DNA from: Curvibacter delicatus NBRC 14919
Lineage (GTDB): Bacteria > Pseudomonadota > Gammaproteobacteria > Burkholderiales > Burkholderiaceae_C
NCBI RefSeq assembly: GCF_001592265.1
Contig: NZ_BCWP01000006.1
Coordinates: forward strand, 1-64,000
Direction: 5' to 3'
Length of the DNA: 64,000 nt
The notes under the pieces are model-generated. The model ran no database searches. It saw nothing but the letters and a program-made list of their open reading frames with translations, and was not told the DNA's origin. Of this stretch, positions 1 through 10,803 are shown one piece after another (the first letter of the stretch is position 1; every line of letters begins with the position of its first letter). The position numbers and the translations under genes were made by a program.

Positions 1-57
1 TCAGCAAATCCTTAACGCGATCCCAAGCGAACGAAGTTTCTTATTCGCGGGCCCCCA
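1..57. other. Window edge, no gene recognised
   Basis: A minus-strand frame runs from the edge to about 195 and ends with a stop at position 1-3, but most of it is translated repeat DNA and it resembles no known protein. I see no supported feature in the first 57 bases. Confidence 0.3.
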
Positions 58-220
58 CGGAACCGGCTTTGCCGGGCCGCTGGGTGCGCTCCCTGCAAGG
101 GGGCTGAGGACTGCGGCTCCAAGCCTGCCTGCGCAGGTTTGGACAGGCCGAAGAGCCTTGGCCTCCGGCCGAGGTCCCTCGGCGATGAGCGACACGAAGT
201 GCGCGTAGCCTGGGGGTGGG
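58..220. repeat. Dispersed 3'-flanking repeat, copy 1
   Basis: Two blocks (58-112 and 185-220) match the element at 27187-27272. Shared landmarks, in order, are CGGAACCGG, TTTGCCGGGCCGCTGG, CCCTGCAAGGGGG, AGCGACACG, AGTGCGCG and AGCCTGGGG. Copy 1 carries about 70 bp of extra sequence between the two blocks. It ends a few bases after the stop codon of the phosphoribosyltransferase gene, the same position the second copy has relative to odhB. It looks like an intergenic REP-like element with a G/C hairpin; a role in 3'-end formation is inference. Confidence 0.7.
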
Positions 221-226
221 CCTATC

Positions 227-751
227 TCATACCTTCCACTTATTCAGCAGTTGCGCCGGACGCATGCGGTCGTAGCTCTCGAAGGGCTGGTGAATCCAGG
301 GATTGCTCGGCAGATGGTCGACCGAGAAGTCGGGCTTGAAGCTGGAATGGGCTTTGGTCCAGATCACGGCGCTGCGCAATTCGGTGATGGCCGGATATTT
401 CTCACGCAGCATCAGCATGACCGCATCCAGGGTATGGCCCGAGTCCGCCAGATCGTCCACCAGCAGCACGCGCCCGGCGATCTCGCCCTGCGGGGTGGTG
501 ATGTACTTGGCAATGTCCAGGTTGCCCTGGGTCGTGCCGGCGTTGGCGCGGTAGGAACTGGTGGAGACGATGGCCAACGGCTTTTCGAAAATGCGCGACA
601 GGATGTCGCCCGGACGCATGCCACCGCGCGCCAGACACAGGATGGTGTCGAACGCCCAGCCGGACTGGTGGACCTTGATGGCCAGCTTCTCGATCAGGTT
701 GTGGTACTCGTCGTAGCTCACGTACAAGTGCTTGCCATCTTCCGTCAACAT
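227..751 (-). CDS. Purine-type phosphoribosyltransferase
   Basis: A 174-residue type I phosphoribosyltransferase. The PRPP-binding loop VLLVDDLADSGHT is at residues 95-107, and an early CLARGGMRPGD segment forms the conserved N-terminal loop. It probably transfers phosphoribosyl from PRPP to hypoxanthine, guanine or xanthine in cytoplasmic purine salvage; the exact base cannot be read from sequence. It is the last gene of the purA side of the cluster, 72 bp after purA, so a salvage role next to de novo AMP synthesis fits. The ATG at 751 is preceded by AGGAG about 8 nt upstream. Its 3' end abuts a dispersed repeat. Confidence 0.88.
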   Translation of the reverse strand: MLTEDGKHLYVSYDEYHNLIEKLAIKVHQSGWAFDTILCLARGGMRPGDILSRIFEKPLAIVSTSSYRANAGTTQGNLDIAKYITTPQGEIAGRVLLVDDLADSGHTLDAVMLMLREKYPAITELRSAVIWTKAHSSFKPDFSVDHLPSNPWIHQPFESYDRMRPAQLLNKWKV

Positions 752-823
752 CCGGTTGCTCCTTTATTTGTAGCTGTTCGCGCAATACCCACAAGGGGAA
801 AAGCCACTTTTCATCAAAAATGA

Positions 824-2272
<1,449 letters not shown>

Positions 2273-3421
2273 TCAAATGGCGCTCAGCACCCACTGCCCG
2301 GCCACCTCGATCAACTCGCGGTCGCACTGGAATTCATCGATTTCGCTTTCATGGCCCGGCAACACGCAGACCACGGTCTCGCCTTGCCCGCGCAGGCGCG
2401 CAATGGCCTGGCGCAGGGCCGGCGATTCGCCCCAGGGCGCACGGATGGCCGCGCGCAGCGGGCGCGTGGCCACGGCCCCGACCAGGGTTTTCAGATCCAG
2501 GCTGAAGCCCACCGCGGGCCGTTTGCGACCGAACACGGCACCGACTTCGTCATACCGGCCGCCACGCAGCAGCGCGTCGCTGGCACCTTCAGCATAGACG
2601 GCAAAACGCACGCCGCTGTAGTAGGCGTAACCGCGCAGGTCGGCCAGATCGAAACTGAGCTGGGTGCCTTCCAGCTGGCGCGCCAGCCACTTCAAATTTG
2701 ATAGCGCCTCGCGCACAGCCGGCAAGGGCGGGAGCACCTTTTCGGCCTTATCCAGCACAGAGACGTCACCGTAGAGTTGCAGCAGCGCCAGCAGGCCCTG
2801 GCGCGAAACCGGCGGGAAATCCTGCGTGAGCTGGGTCAATGCCGTCACATCCTTGGCCGCCAGCGCGGCGTGCAGCTGGGCCAGCGCGTCAGCCTCGACC
2901 GTCACATCGGCCAGCAGTGCGTTGACGATGCGGACATCCGCCATGTCGACGGTGAATGCGGACAGCTGAGCCGCCTTGAGGCAGTCCAGCGCAAGCTGTA
3001 AGGCCTCCAGATCGGCTTCCAGCCCGGCATGGCCATAGATCTCGGCACCGAACTGCAACGGCTCGCGTGTGGCATGCGGGCTGGCCGGTCGCGTGTGCAG
3101 CACCGGACCGCAGTAGCACAGGCGGGCCACGCCGCGGCGGTTCAGCAAATGGGCATCGATGCGGGCGACCTGCGGCGTGGTGTCGGCGCGCAGGCCCATG
3201 GAGCGGCCGGACAGCTGATCGACCAGCTTGAAGGTCTGCAGGTTGAGCGCCTGCCCGGTGCCCGTCAGCAGGGACTCCAGGTGCTCCAGCAGCGGCGGCA
3301 TGACCAACTCGTAGCCATAGCAGCGCGCCATGTCCAGCAAATCGCGGCGTAGTTCTTCGATGTGGCGCGCCTCGGAAGGCAGGACATCGGCAATGTGATC
3401 CGGCAGGACCCAGGCAGACAT
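2273..3421 (-). CDS. hisZ: ATP phosphoribosyltransferase regulatory subunit HisZ
   Basis: This 382-residue class II histidyl-tRNA synthetase paralogue lacks the complete aminoacylation apparatus and instead pairs with short-form HisG to start histidine biosynthesis. The N terminus [20 protein letters not shown] and the motif-2-like [13 protein letters not shown] are typical. A genuine HisS is encoded separately at 10804-12117, which supports HisZ for this gene. Its position between hflC/DUF2065 and purA is a conserved betaproteobacterial arrangement. The codons encoding LSNLKW (about 2690-2706) contain GATAGC/AAATTT sequence resembling the dispersed mini-repeat seen elsewhere in the window. 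Confidence 0.93.
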   Translation of the reverse strand: MSAWVLPDHIADVLPSEARHIEELRRDLLDMARCYGYELVMPPLLEHLESLLTGTGQALNLQTFKLVDQLSGRSMGLRADTTPQVARIDAHLLNRRGVARLCYCGPVLHTRPASPHATREPLQFGAEIYGHAGLEADLEALQLALDCLKAAQLSAFTVDMADVRIVNALLADVTVEADALAQLHAALAAKDVTALTQLTQDFPPVSRQGLLALLQLYGDVSVLDKAEKVLPPLPAVREALSNLKWLARQLEGTQLSFDLADLRGYAYYSGVRFAVYAEGASDALLRGGRYDEVGAVFGRKRPAVGFSLDLKTLVGAVATRPLRAAIRAPWGESPALRQAIARLRGQGETVVCVLPGHESEIDEFQCDRELIEVAGQWVLSAI

Positions 3422-3500
3422 GGAATTTGGGGATGCTGTTAAAAACGTGATTTTACCGGGCTTGGCGCCCGAACAAAATCAGGCTGGTTTCAGGCACGGC

Positions 3501-3692
3501 TCAGAGCGTCTGCCACCACAGCCACATTAGGCCGGCCAGAATGCTGCAGAGACCGAAAAACCGGATCTGGCCGTCACTCAGCTGCAGGATCTGCGCAAAC
3601 ATGCGACGCCAGCCGCCAGGCGAAAGAAAGGGAAACAGGCCCTCGATCACCAGGACCAGGGCCATGGCCAGCCAGAAGGAATCGCCGTCCAC
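3501..3692 (-). CDS. DUF2065 family small membrane protein
   Basis: A 63-residue protein with two hydrophobic segments (about residues 6-24 and 44-61) around a short loop containing PFLSPGGWRRM, the signature of the DUF2065/YjeT family. Function is unknown; the family is repeatedly found beside hflC and hisZ or purA, as here. The start is a GTG at 3692, just 3 nt after the hflC stop, so translational coupling with hflC is likely. An internal ATG at codon 10 is the alternative start but would remove part of the first membrane segment. Confidence 0.85.
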   Translation of the reverse strand: MDGDSFWLAMALVLVIEGLFPFLSPGGWRRMFAQILQLSDGQIRFFGLCSILAGLMWLWWQTL

Positions 3693-3695
3693 GCT

Positions 3696-4595
3696 TTATT
3701 TTTTCGCGGCCGCCGGCGCAGCCGAACCACGGAAGACCTTGAAGAACTCCGAGGACGACGGGTCCAGCACCATCACGTCGCTCTTTTTGGAGAAGCTGGC
3801 CTTGTAGGCCTCCAGGCTGCGGTAGAACTGGGCAAACTGCGGGTCACGCCCGAAGGCCTCGGCATAAATGCGTGCCGCTTCGGCATCACCCTCGCCCTTG
3901 ACCTTCTGTGCATCACGGTAGGCATTGGCGATCGTCACCTCGCGCTGGCGGTCGGCGTCGGCACGAATTTTTTCACCTTCAGCACCACCCGTCGAACGCA
4001 GCTCGTTAGCCACCCGCTTGCGCTCGGCCTCCATGCGGCGGTACACCGACTCGGTGATGGCATCGACGTAATCAGCCCGTGTGATGCGGACATCCACCAC
4101 ATCCACGCCCCAAGGCTTGGCGCCGCGAACCTTCTCCAGCACTTCAGCCTTGACGTCGGCCATCAGCGCCTCACGCTTGAGCGACAGCAGCTCCTTCACC
4201 GTGCGCTTGTTGATTTCCTCCTGGAAAGCATTGCGCACCACGCGGTTGAGCTGACTGGCGCCGGCCGCCTCGTTCAGGCCGACGTTGCGGATGTACTCGG
4301 TCGGGTCGGTGATGCGCCAGCGCACATACCAGTCGATCACGACACGCTGTTTTTCAGCCGTCAACATCGGCTCGGTGTCCGTGCTGTCGAGCGTCAACAA
4401 GCGCTTGTCGATGTAGGTCACGTTCTGGAACGGCGGCGGCAGCTTGATGTTCAGCCCCGGTTCGGTGATGACCTCCTTGATCTGACCCAAGGCATACACC
4501 ACACCGAACTGCCGCTGATCGACCACGAACAGCATGGAACTCGCCAGCGCCAGCAGCACCAGCAACGAAGAAATAGCAAATCCAACCCGGTTCAT
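3696..4595 (-). CDS. hflC: Membrane protease modulator HflC
   Basis: A 299-residue SPFH/band-7 protein with one N-terminal membrane segment (residues about 5-25) followed by the band-7 domain and a long coiled coil rich in RKRVANELRSTGGAEGEKI-type sequence. With HflK it forms the large periplasmic-side assembly that surrounds FtsH in the inner membrane and modulates its proteolysis. It starts 9 nt after the hflK stop and ends beside DUF2065, so hflK-hflC-DUF2065 is a tight operon. Confidence 0.96.
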   Translation of the reverse strand: MNRVGFAISSLLVLLALASSMLFVVDQRQFGVVYALGQIKEVITEPGLNIKLPPPFQNVTYIDKRLLTLDSTDTEPMLTAEKQRVVIDWYVRWRITDPTEYIRNVGLNEAAGASQLNRVVRNAFQEEINKRTVKELLSLKREALMADVKAEVLEKVRGAKPWGVDVVDVRITRADYVDAITESVYRRMEAERKRVANELRSTGGAEGEKIRADADRQREVTIANAYRDAQKVKGEGDAEAARIYAEAFGRDPQFAQFYRSLEAYKASFSKKSDVMVLDPSSSEFFKVFRGSAAPAAAKK

Positions 4596-4604
4596 TCTGG
4601 GCTC

Positions 4605-5981
4605 CTATCGGGTTTCACGGTCACGCGAACGGCCACCGTCGCGGGTGCGGGCATCGAGTGGTGACGTCGCGGGCAGCGTCGGAACTGCAGGCGCTGCCGG
4701 TGCAGCAGCAGGCTGCGCAGCGGCTTCACTCGCACTCATCTGCATGATCTTGTCCAGCGGCAGGTACAGCAGATTGGACCCTTGCTTGGAATCGACCAAC
4801 ACCTTGGTCACGTTGCCGTAAATCTGCTGCATGCTCTCCAGATAGAGGCGATCACGCGTGACCTGCGGCGCCTTCTGGTACTCGGTCAGGATGGCGCGGA
4901 AACGCTGCGCATCACCCTGCGCCTGCGCCACGATGCGTGCCTTGTAGGCCTCGGCCTCTTCCTTCAGGCGCGAAGCGGTACCCAGTGCGCGCGGCACCAC
5001 GTCATTGGCATAGGCCTGCGCCTCGTTCTTGGCACGCTCACGCTCCTGACCGGCCTTGAGCACGTCGTCAAAGGCGGCCTGCACCTGCTCGGGCGGACGC
5101 ACACCGCCCTGTTGCAGGTTGATGCCAACCACCTCAATACCGACCTTGTAGCGGTCCAGGATGGTCTGCATCAGCTGGCGCACACGCGGCGCGATCTGAT
5201 CGCGCTCTTCGGACAAGGCCGAATCCATCTTCATCTTACCGACCACCTCGCGCACCGCCGTTTCTGCAGCCTGCACCACCGCCTCGCTCGGACTCTTGCT
5301 CTCGAAGAGGAAGGCACGTGCATCGTTCAGACGGTATTGCACGGCAAACTTGATTTCGACGATGTTCTCGTCTTCGGTCAGCATGGCCGATTCGCGCAGG
5401 CCAGTGGCCTTGATCACGGTGTCGCGCCCCACGTCGACGGAACGGATCTGGGTCACGAAGACCAGCTCATGACGCTGAATCGGGTACGGCAAGCGCCAGT
5501 TGAAACCGGCCCCCACTGTGGACTTGTAACGACCGAACTGGGTGATCACAGCCTGCTGGCCTTCCTGCACGATGAAGAAACCCGTGCCCAGCCAGATCAG
5601 CACGGCAATGCCGGCGATCAGCCCAATGCCCAAGCCGGCATTTTTCATGTCGGGCTGGAAACCGCCACCGGAGCCGCCACCGTTGTTGCCCGGACGGCCG
5701 CCGCGCCCGGAACCGCCGCCAAAGAGGCCGCCGAGCTTGCGGTTGAAATCACGCCACAGTTCGTCCAGATCCGGCGGCCCCTGGTTGGGCCGCTGATTCT
5801 GGCCTCGCCCTTGGCCATTGGCCGGCGGCGGCACATCGGACTCCGGCCGGGACGGCTCAGGTTTGCTGCCGTCGGCAGGCTTGTCGTCGCCACGGCCCCA
5901 GCGGGGATCGTTCAGGTTGAACATGCCCCGGATGCGGCCCGACCATTCCGCCCAGCGAAAGGCGCTTAATTGGAGTTTCAT
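4605..5981 (-). CDS. hflK: Membrane protease modulator HflK
   Basis: A 458-residue SPFH protein, partner of HflC in the FtsH-modulating complex. The first ~110 residues are cytoplasmic, Gly/Pro/Asp-rich and disordered (DDKPADGSKPEPSRPESD and a GGGSGRGGRPGNNGGG stretch). A membrane segment lies at about 114-137, then come the band-7 domain and coiled coil. The open frame extends to 6398, overlapping hflX, but MKLQLSAFRWAEWSGRI at 5981 is the sensible start; a second possible start is MFNLNDPRWGRG, 19 codons in. It follows hflX by 40 bp. Confidence 0.94.
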   Translation of the reverse strand: MKLQLSAFRWAEWSGRIRGMFNLNDPRWGRGDDKPADGSKPEPSRPESDVPPPANGQGRGQNQRPNQGPPDLDELWRDFNRKLGGLFGGGSGRGGRPGNNGGGSGGGFQPDMKNAGLGIGLIAGIAVLIWLGTGFFIVQEGQQAVITQFGRYKSTVGAGFNWRLPYPIQRHELVFVTQIRSVDVGRDTVIKATGLRESAMLTEDENIVEIKFAVQYRLNDARAFLFESKSPSEAVVQAAETAVREVVGKMKMDSALSEERDQIAPRVRQLMQTILDRYKVGIEVVGINLQQGGVRPPEQVQAAFDDVLKAGQERERAKNEAQAYANDVVPRALGTASRLKEEAEAYKARIVAQAQGDAQRFRAILTEYQKAPQVTRDRLYLESMQQIYGNVTKVLVDSKQGSNLLYLPLDKIMQMSASEAAAQPAAAPAAPAVPTLPATSPLDARTRDGGRSRDRETR

Positions 5982-6021
5982 CGTTTCGTCTCGTCTAGGT
6001 CTCTGGCTGGATTGTGCCCAA

Positions 6022-7200
6022 TCAGGAATCGCTTGGATGATTTTCGGTGGAAAGTGCCTCCACCCCTTCCGGAAATTCCCGTCCGGCCTCGCTGGCGCGG
6101 CGCGCCAGCAACTGGCGCAAGCCCTGCAAGCCCAGCCCCTTGCGCGCACTGACGAAGATCCGGGGGGTTGCCACACCATCCAGGTCATAGGTGTCTTCGA
6201 GCTGCAGCGGGCGGCGCGCCTCATCGAGTGCATCGAACTTGTTGAAGACCAGCACCTGGGGAATGTCCGCAGCACCGATTTCGGCCAGCACACGCTGCAC
6301 TTCCGCAATCTGCTCAGGATAGTTCGGATTGGCGGCATCGACCACATGCAGCAGGAGATCGGCATCGACCGCCTCCTGCAACGTCGCCTGGAAGGCATCG
6401 ATCAGACCGTGCGGCAGGTCACGGATGAACCCCACCGTATCGGACAGGGAAACCGAACGCCCCGCCTCGCCCAGGTACAGCTGTCGCGTGGTGGTGTCCA
6501 AGGTCGCAAACAGTTGGTCGGCCGCATAGGCACGCGCCTTCACAAGCGCATTGAACAGCGTGGACTTGCCGGCGTTGGTATATCCCACCAGTGAAATGTT
6601 GAAGGCCTCGCGCCGCTCGCGCTGGCGACGTTGGGTCTGGCGTTGCCGCTTGACCTTGACCAGCCGCTCCTTGGTGCGTTTGATGGCCTCATTGATCATG
6701 CGGCGATCCAGCTCGATCTGCTTCTCGCCCGGGCCACCGCGCACACCGGCTCCACCGGTCTGACGCTCCAGGTGGGACCAGCGCCGCACCAGGCGCGTGC
6801 TAAGGTATTGCAGCCGCGCCAGTTCGACCTGCAGCTTGCCCTCATGGCTGCGCGCACGCTGGGCGAAGATCTCCAGAATGAGCAAGGTGCGGTCGTTGAC
6901 CGGCAGCTCCAGATGCCGCTCCAGGTTGCGCTGCTGTGCCGGGCTCAGGCTCTGGTCGAACAGCACCTCGGTAGCACCGAGTTGCTGCGCCAGCAGCTTG
7001 ATCTCGTCGGCCTTGCCGCTGCCCACGAACAAGGCAGCATCGGGCGCCCGACGCTTGCAAGTGATGCGTGCAACCGGTTTCAGGCCTGCAGTTTCAGCCA
7101 GCAGGCCCAACTCTTCGAGTTCGGCGTCAAAATGAGGCAGACCAAAGTCCACCCCCACCAGAATGGTCGGTGCTGGGGTCTTGTCGGGCAAATCAGTCAA
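6022..7200 (-). CDS. hflX: Ribosome-associated GTPase HflX
   Basis: HflX is a GTPase that binds 50S subunits and splits or rescues stalled ribosomes, notably under stress. The 392-residue protein has the HflX N-terminal domain with GSGKADEI (60-67), a basic coiled linker with GGPGEKQIELDRR around 155-167 and dense Arg/Lys/Gln up to 198, then the G domain with Walker A GYTNAGKST at 206-214. It lies between hfq and hflK, the classic hfq-hflX-hflK-hflC order. Confidence 0.96.
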   Translation of the reverse strand: MTDLPDKTPAPTILVGVDFGLPHFDAELEELGLLAETAGLKPVARITCKRRAPDAALFVGSGKADEIKLLAQQLGATEVLFDQSLSPAQQRNLERHLELPVNDRTLLILEIFAQRARSHEGKLQVELARLQYLSTRLVRRWSHLERQTGGAGVRGGPGEKQIELDRRMINEAIKRTKERLVKVKRQRQTQRRQRERREAFNISLVGYTNAGKSTLFNALVKARAYAADQLFATLDTTTRQLYLGEAGRSVSLSDTVGFIRDLPHGLIDAFQATLQEAVDADLLLHVVDAANPNYPEQIAEVQRVLAEIGAADIPQVLVFNKFDALDEARRPLQLEDTYDLDGVATPRIFVSARKGLGLQGLRQLLARRASEAGREFPEGVEALSTENHPSDS

Positions 7201-7265
7201 ATGGAACGCAGCCTGGATACAGGCTCAGAAAAAACGTTTCTCAGGCGGCCGTGCCCCACATGGCC

Positions 7266-7520
7266 TCAAGGGGTACCGGCAGACGGCTCGGCTTCGCCGG
7301 TGGAGAAATTGACGGCACGCCCCGGCACGATGGTGGAAATCGCATGCTTGTAGACCATCTGCGTGACGGTATTGCGCAGCAGCACGACGTACTGGTCGAA
7401 CGACTCGATCTGGCCTTGCAGCTTGATCCCGTTGACAAGGTAGATGGACACCGGCACATGCTCGCGCCGCAGTGTGTTCAGAAAGGGGTCTTGCAAAAGC
7501 TGACCTTTGTTGTTGCTCAC
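7266..7520 (-). CDS. hfq: RNA chaperone Hfq (GTG start)
   Basis: Hfq forms a ring-shaped hexamer that pairs small RNAs with mRNAs. The 84-residue product has [15 protein letters not shown] at the N terminus, the Sm1 region through [19 protein letters not shown] and the Sm2 motif YKHAIST at 57-63, followed by a short acidic tail. The open frame reaches an ATG at 7559, adding 13 residues not found in the family. The GTG at 7520 is chosen because GGAG sits 6 nt upstream and the product then begins at the conserved SNNKGQ. It lies between der and hflX. Confidence 0.96.
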   Translation of the reverse strand: MSNNKGQLLQDPFLNTLRREHVPVSIYLVNGIKLQGQIESFDQYVVLLRNTVTQMVYKHAISTIVPGRAVNFSTGEAEPSAGTP

Positions 7521-7622
7521 GATATTCTCCGTGTTCAAAAGTTCTGTAGAAGTTGCCACCTTACCACAGTAGGCTGGTTTGTGGTTGACTGGCGAGGCAA
7601 AACCCCCATGGGAAGGCGAAAA

Positions 7623-8966
7623 CTAGCCGGCGTCCTTGTCCGCGTAGGGATTGTGCGAAGTTTTCATCTCGATGCGCAAGGGCGTGCCGACCAGATTGAA
7701 CTCTTTGCGAATCCGCCCTTCCAGGAAGCGTTTGTAGGCATCGGTCACATGCTCCAGCGAGTTGCCGTGAATCACAACCAATGGCGGGTTCATGCCGCCC
7801 TGATGGGCATACCGCAACTTGGGCCTGTAGATACCCGTCTTCTTGGGGGTCTGATACTGCACCGCCTCCTGCAGCAGGCGCGTCAAGACCGGCGTAGGCA
7901 TCTTGCAGTTGGCCGACTTGTGTGCCTGGATGATGGAGGCCCACAACGGCCCCAGTCCCTGCCGCTTCTTGGCAGAAATGTGATGCAGGTCCGCGAACTT
8001 GAGAAAGGAAAGCCGGGTTTCGATGGATCGCTGCAACAGCTCGCGCTGGTAGTCGTCCACCGCATCCCACTTGTTGACGGCCAACACCACGGCACGACCA
8101 CTTTCGAGGATGTAGCCGGCAATGTGGGCATCCTGATCGGTGACGCCCTGCGTCGCATCCAGCAGCAACAACACCACATTGGCCGATTCGATGGCTTGCA
8201 GGGTCTTGACCACGGAAAACTTCTCGATGGCCTCAAACACCTTGCCCTTGCGGCGCAGCCCGGCCGTGTCGATCAACTCGAACCGCTGACCGTTACGCTC
8301 AAACGGCACGCTGATGGCATCGCGCGTGGTCCCCGGCATGTCGAACGCCACCAGGCGCTCCTCGCCAAGCCAGGTGTTGATGAGGGTCGATTTGCCAACA
8401 TTGGGCCGGCCAGCCACCGCCAGCTTGATCAGTCCAGGATCACGCGCCTCGTCGTCCTCGTCCGGATCCGGCAGATTCAGGGGCTCAAGAGCCAGTTCCA
8501 CCAGGGAACGGATGCCTTGGCCATGGGCCGCCGAAACCGGATAGACCTCGCCCAAACCGAGTTCGAAAAACTCGGCGAGCTGCACCCCTTCCTTCATGCC
8601 CTCGGCCTTGTTGGCCACCAGGATGCAAGGCTTGCCCAGACGGCGCAGGTAACCGGCAATATCGTGATCCTGCGCCGACAGCCCCTGACGGGCATCGACC
8701 ACAAAGATCACCACATCGGCCTCGGCCACGGCTTGGCGCGTCTGCTTGGCCATCTCCTTGTAGATGCCGGCACCGGCGTCCGGCTCGAAGCCTCCGGTAT
8801 CGATGACGATGAACTCGTGCTTGCCCAATTTGCCGTTGCCGTAATGGCGATCGCGCGTCAGGCCAGCAAAGTCGGCCACGATGGCATCACGGGACTTGGT
8901 CAGCCGGTTGAAAAGCGTCGATTTACCGACGTTTGGGCGCCCCACGAGGGCCAGGACCGGTTTCAT
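7623..8966 (-). CDS. der: GTPase Der (EngA)
   Basis: Der is an essential tandem-G-domain GTPase for 50S ribosomal subunit assembly. The 447-residue protein shows Walker A motif GRPNVGKST twice, at 9-17 and 186-194, with an acidic linker ([12 protein letters not shown]) between the domains and a C-terminal KH-like domain. It follows bamB by 15 nt; bamB-der is a common gamma/betaproteobacterial pairing. Nothing is missing from the catalytic motifs. Confidence 0.97.
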   Translation of the reverse strand: MKPVLALVGRPNVGKSTLFNRLTKSRDAIVADFAGLTRDRHYGNGKLGKHEFIVIDTGGFEPDAGAGIYKEMAKQTRQAVAEADVVIFVVDARQGLSAQDHDIAGYLRRLGKPCILVANKAEGMKEGVQLAEFFELGLGEVYPVSAAHGQGIRSLVELALEPLNLPDPDEDDEARDPGLIKLAVAGRPNVGKSTLINTWLGEERLVAFDMPGTTRDAISVPFERNGQRFELIDTAGLRRKGKVFEAIEKFSVVKTLQAIESANVVLLLLDATQGVTDQDAHIAGYILESGRAVVLAVNKWDAVDDYQRELLQRSIETRLSFLKFADLHHISAKKRQGLGPLWASIIQAHKSANCKMPTPVLTRLLQEAVQYQTPKKTGIYRPKLRYAHQGGMNPPLVVIHGNSLEHVTDAYKRFLEGRIRKEFNLVGTPLRIEMKTSHNPYADKDAG

Positions 8967-8981
8967 GCAGAAAAGCCTTGT

Positions 8982-10124
8982 TTATTCAGGCCGGAAGCCA
9001 AAGACGCCGCCACCGCGCGTCACGACCACCAGCGTATTGCCGGCCAGCACCGGGGCGGCAACAATTGCCGTTCCATCCGTGCTGACGCGGGCCATGGGCG
9101 AGCCATCTTCGCGCGAGAGGAAATGCAACAAACCGGTCCCATCCCCCACCACCACGGAGCGACCCGCAGCCAAGGGCGTGCCCAGATTGCGGTAACGCAA
9201 CAATTCCTGTGTCCAGGCGCGTTCGCCATCGGCACGACGCCAAGCCACCACCGTACCGTCGGCCTCCGCGCCAAAAATGAAGTCCCGATCGCCCCGCACC
9301 CCTGTGGCACCGGTTGCCGGCTTGGTCCACAAAACGGTGCCACGTGCCGCATCCGCGCAACCCACCGCCGCCTGGAAAGCACGTGCACAAATCACAGTGC
9401 CTTCTCGACTGACGCCTGCCACCAGGTCCACCAGGCGCTCGATATCGTTCACACCGCGCGGTGAAGCAATGGCGGCCTCCCAGCGTACGCTGCCGTTGAG
9501 CGGGTTCAATCCCACCAGCTTGCCCGACAAGCCAACGACCAATGTATCGCCCACGGCCATCAACACGCCGGCCTGACGCAGCACCAAGGCCTCTCCCGAG
9601 CGCTGCTGCTGCCACAGGCGGCGACCGGATTGGCCATCGAATGCGCTGACCGTGCGGTCCGCCCCGAGCACAAAAACACGGCCGCCCGCCACCAGGGGGG
9701 CCGTCAGGCTGACAGCGTTGAGACGCTGACGCCACGTTTCGCGTCCTGCTTCCAGGACAACGACCTCGTTACCGAGGGTAACGACGGCAGCACGCTGACC
9801 ATCGTAGCCAATCCCTGCGCTCAATGGGCTTCCAAGCGAGAAGCGCCAGATGTCAGCGCCGGTGCTGGCATCCAGCACCGCAACCGTGCCATTCGATGCG
9901 GCAACCGCCACACGCTGGTCCACAACACGCACATCCAGCGGCAAACTCACCTCTGCGATCTTGGTAACCCAAGCCTGGCGAACGCCGAGCAAATCGACAC
10001 CGGGCGACAGCTCGGCCGGTTTCGGTTTTTGCGGCCCGCTGGAGCATGCCACCAAAGAAACCGCAAGGAAAGTCGCCAGCAGATGGCGCACCACTCCGGA
10101 AAACCCGTGCAAGGTTTGACTCAC
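8982..10124 (-). CDS. bamB: Outer membrane assembly lipoprotein BamB
   Basis: BamB is a lipoprotein beta-propeller subunit of the BAM complex that folds proteins into the outer membrane. The N terminus has a signal peptide ending in lipobox LVAC with the lipidated Cys at 27, followed by eight or so PQQ-type blades (for example GRRLWQQQRSGEAL and GSVRWEAAIASPRG). It starts with GTG inside the stop codon of the upstream TPR gene (a 4-nt GTGA overlap), so the two are translationally coupled. Length, 380 residues, is usual. Confidence 0.95.
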   Translation of the reverse strand: MSQTLHGFSGVVRHLLATFLAVSLVACSSGPQKPKPAELSPGVDLLGVRQAWVTKIAEVSLPLDVRVVDQRVAVAASNGTVAVLDASTGADIWRFSLGSPLSAGIGYDGQRAAVVTLGNEVVVLEAGRETWRQRLNAVSLTAPLVAGGRVFVLGADRTVSAFDGQSGRRLWQQQRSGEALVLRQAGVLMAVGDTLVVGLSGKLVGLNPLNGSVRWEAAIASPRGVNDIERLVDLVAGVSREGTVICARAFQAAVGCADAARGTVLWTKPATGATGVRGDRDFIFGAEADGTVVAWRRADGERAWTQELLRYRNLGTPLAAGRSVVVGDGTGLLHFLSREDGSPMARVSTDGTAIVAAPVLAGNTLVVVTRGGGVFGFRPE

Positions 10125-10789
10125 TTGGCGCCCCCTGCGGCACGCTCGGCCTGAACACTGGCGCCGAGTGCCGCCAACTTGACATCGATCAGGCGGCGGT
10201 ATTCGCTGCTTGCATCCAAGCCTTTATAGGCCTTGAGGTACTCGGCCACAGCCTCGGTCTTCTTTCCCTGTGCCAGATAGACGTCACCACGCCGATCGTC
10301 AGCCAAGAAAGCGAAGTCGGCCGGGAAGTTACCTGCCAACTGCTTGAGGGCTTCGTCATAAGCCTTGCTTTCGATCAGAACACCTGCCAAGCGCAGACGG
10401 GCAATCGCCTGGTAGCCCTCATCCGAAGACTTGTCAGCCACCCACAGCAACGCCCCCTTTGCCGCATCCAGCTTGCCTGCATCGACGTAAACCTTGGCCG
10501 CCAGCAGCCCAGCCTGCTGTGCATAGGTGGTGGAGGCAAATTTTTCCTTCATGTCACCCAGGGCTCGCTCCAGTTTGGCCACGTCACCCGTGACCGCAAT
10601 GCGCTCCACCTCATCGTACATGGCCGCAGCCTGACTTGCCTGGCTGCGCTGCCAATACTGGTACAGATTCCAGCCAGCAACGGCTGCCAGCACCGCGATG
10701 AGAACCCAGGTGATCGGGTTTCCATATTGGCGCCAGAAATGCTTGAGCTGATCAAGCTGTTCTTGTTCTTCGAGATCGAGATGTGCCAT
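10121..10789 (-). CDS. YfgM-family TPR membrane protein
   Basis: A 222-residue protein with a short cytoplasmic N terminus (MAHLDLEEQEQLDQLKHFW), one membrane helix at about 26-44 and a periplasmic tetratricopeptide-like domain rich in Ala. This is the YfgM/ancillary SecYEG-translocon-associated family, usually encoded between hisS and bamB as it is here. YfgM is thought to help hand exported proteins to periplasmic chaperones. The frame extends 15 codons upstream; the start at 10789 matches the family. It overlaps bamB by 4 nt. Confidence 0.88.
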   Translation of the reverse strand: MAHLDLEEQEQLDQLKHFWRQYGNPITWVLIAVLAAVAGWNLYQYWQRSQASQAAAMYDEVERIAVTGDVAKLERALGDMKEKFASTTYAQQAGLLAAKVYVDAGKLDAAKGALLWVADKSSDEGYQAIARLRLAGVLIESKAYDEALKQLAGNFPADFAFLADDRRGDVYLAQGKKTEAVAEYLKAYKGLDASSEYRRLIDVKLAALGASVQAERAAGGAK

Positions 10790-10803
10790 GTGAAGTATTG
10801 CTT

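Noticed and set aside
1-195. 64-codon minus-strand frame at the window edge
   Set aside because: Mostly translated repeat DNA; no resemblance to any family and no ribosome-binding site.
2273-3421. HisZ as a second histidyl-tRNA synthetase
   Set aside because: It lacks the histidine-specific LVRGMDYYN-type segment and the anticodon-binding domain, and a full HisS is present at 10804-12117.
7068-9464. Plus-strand open frame of 798 codons
   Set aside because: It runs antisense through hflX, hfq and der, all of which have complete family motifs. Long antisense frames are expected in high-GC DNA.
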